DNA of 35,510 bases from an uncultured Acidobacteriota bacterium (GTDB lineage: Bacteria; Acidobacteriota; Thermoanaerobaculia; Gp7-AA8): contig CALMZP010000105.1 of assembly GCA_937870635.1 (NCBI GenBank), positions 1 through 35,510 on the forward strand, written 5' to 3'. The translations under genes were made by a program, and so were the position numbers. Positions within the stretch are counted from its first letter, which is position 1. Each line of letters starts with the position of its first letter. The notes under the pieces are model-generated. The model ran no database searches and was not told the origin of the DNA. It saw only the letters and a list, made by a program, of their open reading frames with translations. Positions 30,468 through 35,510 of this stretch are shown one piece after another.

Positions 30468-31723
30468 TGATTTTCAGGCGAGCGAAACCTGGCCGCTACC
30501 CGAACAAGACCCGGCTCCCGATCGTGCGCCGGCGCCTGCCGATGCGCTATCACATGCGCCATCAGTTCGGCGTCCGCGACGTCGCGTTTCTGCAGACGAT
30601 GCACGCGCTGACCGGGTCGGCGTTATCGACCGGAAATCATGTGACGATCCTCAAAAACGGCGTCCGCATTTTTCCGTCGATGCTCGCGGCCATTCGTGGC
30701 GCGCAGAAAACGATCAATCTCGAGTTCTACATTTACTGGGACGGCGACATCGGCCGCACATTCGCCGAGGCGCTCGCCGAGCGTGCGCGAGCCGGCGTGC
30801 AGGTGAAAGTCATCCTCGACGCCGTCGGTTCCGGCGCGATGTCCGCGACGCTCGTCGAGTTCATGCAGCGCAACGGCATCGACATCGAGTGGTACCACCC
30901 GCTCCGCTGGTACACGCTCTCGCGCGTCAACCATCGAACACACCGCAAGCTGCTCATCGTCGATGGGACCGTAGGCTTCTCGGGCGGAGTAGGCATCGCC
31001 GACGAATGGGCGGGCGACGCGGATTCGAAGGATCACTGGCGCGAGACGGTCGTGCGCGTCGAGGGACCGGTCGTCACGCAGATGCAGTTCGCCTTCATGG
31101 ACAACTGGGTGAAGAGCCGGGGCGAGCTTCTGACCGGACTCGACTACTTCCCCGAAGTCGCTCCGCGCGGCAATCACATCGCCCAGGTGATCAAGTCGTC
31201 CCCCTCGGAAGGCAGCTCGACCGTCAAGCTGCTGTACATCATCTCGATCGTCAGCGCCAAGCGCTCGATCTACATCAGCAACGCCTACTTCGTTCCGGAC
31301 AGCGATACCCGCCGCGCGCTCGAGACCGCCGTACGCCGCGGCGTCGACGTCCGCGTCGTGGTGCCCGGCGAAGAGACCGACGTGCCGATCGTCCGCCATG
31401 CCAGCCGGTGGCATTACGAGATGCTCCTGCGCCGCGGCATCCGCATCTTCGAATACCAGCCGACGATGATGCACTCCAAGACGATGGTCGTCGACGGCAT
31501 CTGGACGACGATCGGCTCCTCGAACTTCGACGACCGCAGCTTCCGCCTGAACGACGAGGTCAACGTCAACGTCTACGATGAAGGCATCGCCGCCGAGATG
31601 GAGAAAATGTTCCACGAGGATCTGGCGAAATCGCACGAGATCACCCAGGCCAAGTGGTTCCGCCGCCCGATGTTCGATCGTCTCAAGGAAAACTTCGCCG
31701 ACCTCTTCAAACGGCAGCTGTGA
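30464..31723 (+). CDS. Phospholipase D-family cardiolipin synthase-like protein
   Basis: 419 residues. There are two HKD motifs: His160-x-Lys162...Asp167 (HRKLLIVD) and His337-x-Lys339...Asp344 (HSKTMVVD), each followed by the usual Gly-Ser/Asn-Phe blocks (GFSGGVGIAD; GSSNFDDRSF). The spacing and the LNDEVNVNVYD ending match the ClsA/ClsB group, which joins phosphatidylglycerol with another phospholipid to form cardiolipin at the inner membrane. The N-terminus is basic with no clear membrane helix, like ClsB. It is coupled to DUF4112 upstream; the stop is followed by a strong palindrome. Confidence 0.92.
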   Translation: MMIFRRAKPGRYPNKTRLPIVRRRLPMRYHMRHQFGVRDVAFLQTMHALTGSALSTGNHVTILKNGVRIFPSMLAAIRGAQKTINLEFYIYWDGDIGRTFAEALAERARAGVQVKVILDAVGSGAMSATLVEFMQRNGIDIEWYHPLRWYTLSRVNHRTHRKLLIVDGTVGFSGGVGIADEWAGDADSKDHWRETVVRVEGPVVTQMQFAFMDNWVKSRGELLTGLDYFPEVAPRGNHIAQVIKSSPSEGSSTVKLLYIISIVSAKRSIYISNAYFVPDSDTRRALETAVRRGVDVRVVVPGEETDVPIVRHASRWHYEMLLRRGIRIFEYQPTMMHSKTMVVDGIWTTIGSSNFDDRSFRLNDEVNVNVYDEGIAAEMEKMFHEDLAKSHEITQAKWFRRPMFDRLKENFADLFKRQL

Positions 31724-31724
31724 T

Positions 31725-31875
31725 GGAGTGCGGCAGCTTGCTGCCGGTCTCGAAAAGCGTGTCATCCCGAGCGTGAGCGAGGGACCTGGGGGATGGGCGG
31801 CACGAGGCATGAGGTTCGCGCCACCCGGCCCCCCAGGTCCCTCGCTCACGCTCGGGATGACAGCATGCCACTCCA
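31725..31875. repeat. Nested palindrome with perfect 32-bp arms between convergent genes (element 7)
   Basis: The arms 31761-31792 and 31830-31861 are perfect reverse complements (starting GTCATCCCGAGCGTGAGCG), with a 37-base loop. Outside them TGGAGTG (31725-31731) pairs with CACTCCA (31869-31875), and a GGCAGCTTGCTGCC palindrome (about 31733-31746) sits in the left flank. No heptamer arms are present, but the GTCATCC...GGGATGAC framing is like the cores of elements 1 and 5. It lies between the cardiolipin-synthase-like and gnd genes and is probably a bidirectional terminator. Confidence 0.88.
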
Positions 31876-31876
31876 G

Positions 31877-33292
31877 CTACTCGTTCCACTCGCTGTGCAC
31901 GAACGGCGCGTCCGGACCTTTGTCGTTTCGCTGATACGTGTGCGCGCCGAAATAGTCGCGCTGCGCCTGGGTGAGATTCTGCGGGAGGTCGGCGGTGCGA
32001 TAGGCATCGAAATACGCGAGACTCGCGGACATCGCCGGAATGGCAAGGCCGCTTGCCTGACCATACGCCACGACGCGGCGCCACGCACTCTGCGTCCGCC
32101 CGATCGCTCCGCGTGCATCCTCGGCCAGCAACAGATTCGGCAGGTCGCGGTCGCTCTCGTACGCCCGCATGATCGAGTCGAGAAAACGCGACCGGATGAT
32201 GCAGCCCGCCTTCCAGATCCTCGCGATCTCGCGAAGGTCGACGTTCCACTTCCACTCTGCCGAACCGGCACGGATGAGCGCGAACCCCTGCGCGTACGAA
32301 CAGATGCGCGACGCGAAGAGCGCGTCACCCACGTCATCGATGAACGCCTGGCGATCCTGCAGCGGAGCCGGCTTCTCACGGCTGGTGAGAATCTCCGAGG
32401 CTCTGACTCGCTCCGCCTTCATGCTCGACAACACCCGTGCATCGATCGCCGCGGCAATCGTCGGCACCGCAACGGCGAGCTCCAGGGCAACCTGGGCGGT
32501 CCACTTACCCGTGCCCTTCTGGCCGGCTTTGTCCATCACCTTGTCGACCAGGGCGTCACCAGTCTCAGGATCGCGGACACGAAAGATCTTCGCGCTGACC
32601 TCGATGAGGAACGACTCCAGATCTCCGCGGTTCCATTCGCTGAAGATCGCTGCGAGCTCCGCGGCCGGCAGCCTCAACCCCCGGCGCAGCAGCTCGTACG
32701 CCTCGGCGATCAGCTGCATGTCGCCGTATTCGATTCCGTTGTGCACCATCTTCACGAAATGGCCGGAACCGTCGGGACCGACGTGGGTCACGCAAGGACC
32801 GGAATCGCTGCTTGCCGCGATCGATTCGAGGACGGGACGGATTGCAGCCCACGCCTCAGCGGTTCCGCCGGGCATGAGCGAGGCGCCAAATCGCGCGCCA
32901 TCCTCTCCGCCTGAAACGCCCGATCCGACGAAATGCAGGCCGCGCGCTTCCAGCCGCGCGGCGCGCGCCTGCGTGTCTTTGAACCAGGAGTTTCCGCCGT
33001 CGATGAGGATGTCGCCCGGCTCGAGAAACGGAATGATGGCGTCGATCGTCTGATCGACCGGGTTGCCGGCCTTGATCATCATCATGATCCGGCGCGGCCG
33101 CTCCACGGCGCGAACGAGCTCTTCGAGGCTCTTCGTCGCCAAGAATTTCTTTCCGCGATTCTCTTCGACGAAGCGGTCGGTCCACTCGCCCTCGAGGTTC
33201 CACACAGCGAGCGAGGTGCCGTGCTCTTCGATGTTCAGAGCGAGGTTCTGCCCCATGACTCCGAGGCCGATCATTCCGAACTGAGCGGTCAT
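31877..33292 (-). CDS. gnd: 6-phosphogluconate dehydrogenase, decarboxylating
   Basis: 471 residues, the long dimeric form. It converts 6-phosphogluconate to ribulose 5-phosphate and CO2 with reduction of a nicotinamide cofactor. GLGVMG (9-14) is the nucleotide loop. GGNSWFKDT, FVGSGVSGGEDGARFG and GHFVKMVHNGIEYGDMQ carry the catalytic lysine and substrate site, and YFGAHTYQR is the C-terminal signature. Unusual: the cofactor loop reads Asn32-Leu33-Glu34, where NADP-dependent enzymes have Asn-Arg-Ser/Thr; the Arg that binds the 2'-phosphate is absent. The start is 3 bases after the tal-pgi stop, so they form an operon. Confidence 0.95.
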   Translation of the reverse strand: MTAQFGMIGLGVMGQNLALNIEEHGTSLAVWNLEGEWTDRFVEENRGKKFLATKSLEELVRAVERPRRIMMMIKAGNPVDQTIDAIIPFLEPGDILIDGGNSWFKDTQARAARLEARGLHFVGSGVSGGEDGARFGASLMPGGTAEAWAAIRPVLESIAASSDSGPCVTHVGPDGSGHFVKMVHNGIEYGDMQLIAEAYELLRRGLRLPAAELAAIFSEWNRGDLESFLIEVSAKIFRVRDPETGDALVDKVMDKAGQKGTGKWTAQVALELAVAVPTIAAAIDARVLSSMKAERVRASEILTSREKPAPLQDRQAFIDDVGDALFASRICSYAQGFALIRAGSAEWKWNVDLREIARIWKAGCIIRSRFLDSIMRAYESDRDLPNLLLAEDARGAIGRTQSAWRRVVAYGQASGLAIPAMSASLAYFDAYRTADLPQNLTQAQRDYFGAHTYQRNDKGPDAPFVHSEWNE

Positions 33293-33295
33293 CGC

Positions 33296-35510
33296 TCAGA
33301 CCTTCGCCAGCGCGTTCTTCACTGATTCGCGCAGCCGCTGCAGCCCCTGCTCGACGTCCTCGCCGAGATCGATGCTGGTGGCGCGGCGCTTCCGGCTGGC
33401 GAGCGATTGAAAGTCGCCGATGGCCTGAGCGCGCGCCAGCACTCCGAACCCGAACTGTTCGCCAGGAATGGCAACGTCGGCTCGCGGCCCTCCAGTGAGC
33501 TGGATGAACACGCCGTTGTCTCCGCCACCCTTGTGAAGCTGGCCCGTGGAGTGGAGAAAACGGGGACCGTATCCGGTCGTCGTCGCCACGCGCAGCTCGC
33601 GGGCTACGGCTTCCCTGATATCGGCGATGAGCTTGTCGCGCGCCGGCGTTTCGGCAAAGTACTCGGTGAGCGCCACGTAATCACCCGGCCTCACCTGCTC
33701 GAGCAACGCCGCGAGAGCTCCGTCCTCGACGCTGGCCTGCCTGGCTCCGTCGCCCATCGTTCCCTTGTTCCGGTATTCATCGAGGAGACGTTTCGTGTTG
33801 TCCTTCGACTCCTGGACGTTCGGCTGATCGAAAGGATTGATGCCGAGGAGGGCGCCGGCAATCGCGGTTGCGAACTCCCATACGAAGAACGTTTCGCCGA
33901 GGTCGATCGACTCTTCCAGCACGATGTCGATGACCGGATGTCCGGCGGCGGTCAGTTCACGCAGGTACTGCGTCTCGTCGGACTTGCGCAGTCGCACCGC
34001 GACGAATACGCGATCCTTTCCGTACTCGGATGCTGCCAGGCGGGGCTCGCCGGCAATGGGCAGGATGCCTTTGCCTTCCTTGCCGGTGCTTTCCGCGACG
34101 AGCTGCTCGATCCAGAGACCGAGCGTGTCGAGCGGCGCAGGCGTGATGAGGGTCAGCTTGTCGCGGCCGGCGGCAGCGAGAGCTCCGATGGCGACGCCGA
34201 GATGCGCGGCCGGGTTCTTGCGGACCGAAGGCGTGATGGCGACGTGCGCCGCGTGAATGGCGAAGTCGAGAAACTTCGAGACATCGACGCCGGAGATCGC
34301 GGCGGGAACGAGCCCGAACTTCGAGAGCGCCGAGTACCGCCCTCCGATGTCGGCCGGGTTGAGGAAGATCTTCCGGAAACGGTCGCGCTGCGCGTCACGG
34401 GCGAGCTGCGTATCCGGGTCGGTGACGGCGATGAAGTTTTCGCCCGCTTTGTCGCCCTTGACCGACTTCACGCGATCATAGAAATAGCGGTGGAACATCA
34501 TCGGCTCGGTCGTGGTGCCGGACTTCGACGCGACGATGAACAGCGTGCGCTTCAGATCGATCCGCGATTCGAGGGCTCGCACGGATTCGGGAACCGTGGA
34601 ATCGAGGACCAGCAGCATTGGATAGCCTTCGCGCCTGCCGAAGACGCGGCGCAGCACTTCGGAGCAGAGGCTCGAGCCGCCCATGCCCAGAATGACGACG
34701 TGATCGAATTCGCCGCGGATGCTTTCGGCGAACGCCGTGATCTCGCCGAGCTCCTTCGTCATCTGCTCGGGCACGCGCAGCCAGCCCAGCGCTCCGGCGA
34801 TCTGCTTGCGGTCGGCGTCACCACTCTTCCAGAGCGACACGTCCTTCTTCCAGATCCGCTCGACGTACTTTTCCTTGTCGGCGCGCTGGATCGCCGCATC
34901 GACCACGGGCTGCAGGTCGCCGAGATGGAAGGCCAGCCGCTCACCGAGGCCATGGACCGCGGCATCGCGTCGTGACTCGATCGTTTCCGACAGCGACACG
35001 AACGACTGATCGAAAGACTTCACGCCCTCGACGGTGAGCTGTTCGGTGATCCTGTCCAGACTCATCCCGTGCGCTTCGAATTTGCTGAGCACGGCCCGCG
35101 CCTCATCGAGGTTCTCCTCGATCGTCATCTTGACGACGCCGTGGTCTTTGAACGCGTCGTACGTCGCCGGTGGAAGTGTGTTCACCGTCTCGGGACCGAC
35201 CAGCGTCTCGACGTAGAGCACGTCGCGGTAATTCGGGTTCTTCGTTCCCGTGGAGGCCCAGAGCGCACGCTGCGGGCGGGCACCTTTGTCGCGAAGCTTC
35301 CTGAAGCGTTCGCTCTCAAAGACCTGCCTGAAGAGCTGATAGGCCATCTTCGCGTTGGCGACAGCCACCTTTCCGAGCAGCGACTGGAGCTCTGCCTTCT
35401 GCGCGGGATCGCTCGTCGCCGCGATCTTCGCTTCAATCTGTTTGTCGGCCTGCGTGTCGATGCGACTCACAAAGAAACTCGCCACCGATGCAATGTCGCC
35501 GATCGGCTGG
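33296..35510 (-). CDS. Bifunctional transaldolase / glucose-6-phosphate isomerase (N-terminus beyond window)
   Basis: About 738 residues are visible, reaching the right edge. The first 180 or so belong to transaldolase: SVASFFVSRIDTQAD, GKVAVANAKMAYQLF, RALWASTGTKNPNYRD, and GPETVNTLPPAT. The Schiff-base lysine region lies just outside the window. From about residue 195 onward (counting from 35485) a glucose-6-phosphate isomerase domain follows: VVILGMGGSSLCSE, FIVASKSGTTTEPM, IGGRYSALSKFGLVP, WEFATAIAGALLGINPFDQPNVQ in parts. The fusion links the non-oxidative pentose-phosphate pathway to glycolysis. The gnd gene follows after 3 bases, giving one carbon-flow operon; zwf may lie upstream outside the window. 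Confidence 0.94.
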   Translation of the reverse strand, partial: QPIGDIASVASFFVSRIDTQADKQIEAKIAATSDPAQKAELQSLLGKVAVANAKMAYQLFRQVFESERFRKLRDKGARPQRALWASTGTKNPNYRDVLYVETLVGPETVNTLPPATYDAFKDHGVVKMTIEENLDEARAVLSKFEAHGMSLDRITEQLTVEGVKSFDQSFVSLSETIESRRDAAVHGLGERLAFHLGDLQPVVDAAIQRADKEKYVERIWKKDVSLWKSGDADRKQIAGALGWLRVPEQMTKELGEITAFAESIRGEFDHVVILGMGGSSLCSEVLRRVFGRREGYPMLLVLDSTVPESVRALESRIDLKRTLFIVASKSGTTTEPMMFHRYFYDRVKSVKGDKAGENFIAVTDPDTQLARDAQRDRFRKIFLNPADIGGRYSALSKFGLVPAAISGVDVSKFLDFAIHAAHVAITPSVRKNPAAHLGVAIGALAAAGRDKLTLITPAPLDTLGLWIEQLVAESTGKEGKGILPIAGEPRLAASEYGKDRVFVAVRLRKSDETQYLRELTAAGHPVIDIVLEESIDLGETFFVWEFATAIAGALLGINPFDQPNVQESKDNTKRLLDEYRNKGTMGDGARQASVEDGALAALLEQVRPGDYVALTEYFAETPARDKLIADIREAVARELRVATTTGYGPRFLHSTGQLHKGGGDNGVFIQLTGGPRADVAIPGEQFGFGVLARAQAIGDFQSLASRKRRATSIDLGEDVEQGLQRLRESVKNALAKV

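Overview
The window looks like chromosomal DNA of a high-GC, Gram-negative bacterium. An 802-residue TonB-dependent receptor, a TonB protein, a lipoprotein solute-binding protein and secreted enzymes imply an outer membrane. A transaldolase/glucose-6-phosphate isomerase fusion, a LIG-POL type LigD, a type II glutamine synthetase and many lone DUF genes fit Acidobacteriota best, but that assignment is an inference. No phage, plasmid, rRNA, tRNA or CRISPR feature was seen.

Layout. 1-5.8 kb: a secreted phosphodiesterase (cut by the window edge), an oligopeptide-type binding lipoprotein with a coupled MgtC/SapB remnant, a DUF3592 protein, type II glutamine synthetase, a GAF-GGDEF diguanylate cyclase, a small HELAH zinc protein and a broken metallo-beta-lactamase-fold gene. 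5.8-10.6 kb: an operon with ATGA overlaps (FAD oxidoreductase, SDR, DUF4442) downstream of the TonB-dependent receptor. 10.6-17.9 kb: LigD, TonB, PepQ, DUF2721, TauE/SafE, a SprT-like protein and two small membrane-anchor proteins. 17.9-24.4 kb: an ABC ATPase and an 853-residue FtsX-type permease, a deleted copper monooxygenase/cytochrome pseudogene, and on the other strand an AttH-like secreted protein coupled to a class A beta-lactamase-like protein that has lost its omega loop. 24.4-31.7 kb: a TPR plus double cyclic-nucleotide-binding protein with a PAP2 phosphatase, a lytic-transglycosylase-like protein with a large insertion, a YihY/BrkB protein, and DUF4112 coupled to a cardiolipin-synthase-like protein. 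31.9-35.5 kb: gnd and the tal-pgi fusion, a pentose-phosphate/glycolysis operon running in from the right edge.

The most unusual content lies between the genes. Several intergenic gaps carry nested palindromes whose outer arms are tandem 7-bp repeats. The heptamer differs between elements (CCGTTAA, GGACCCT, CGACCTT, ATTTTGG), but its length stays at seven and the opposite arm carries the reverse complement. Three elements share a central palindrome module. Some sit directly at stop codons, and one supplies the stop codon of the TauE/SafE gene.

Two further patterns stand out. First, at least seven genes have a TANNAT- or CATAAT-like -10 element 6-11 bases before the start codon and no Shine-Dalgarno sequence, which suggests frequent leaderless transcription. 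Second, four genes have lost segments: the MgtC and metallo-beta-lactamase genes their 3' parts, the copper monooxygenase and beta-lactamase genes internal parts. This points to deletion-driven erosion, or possibly to assembly errors that read mapping would expose.
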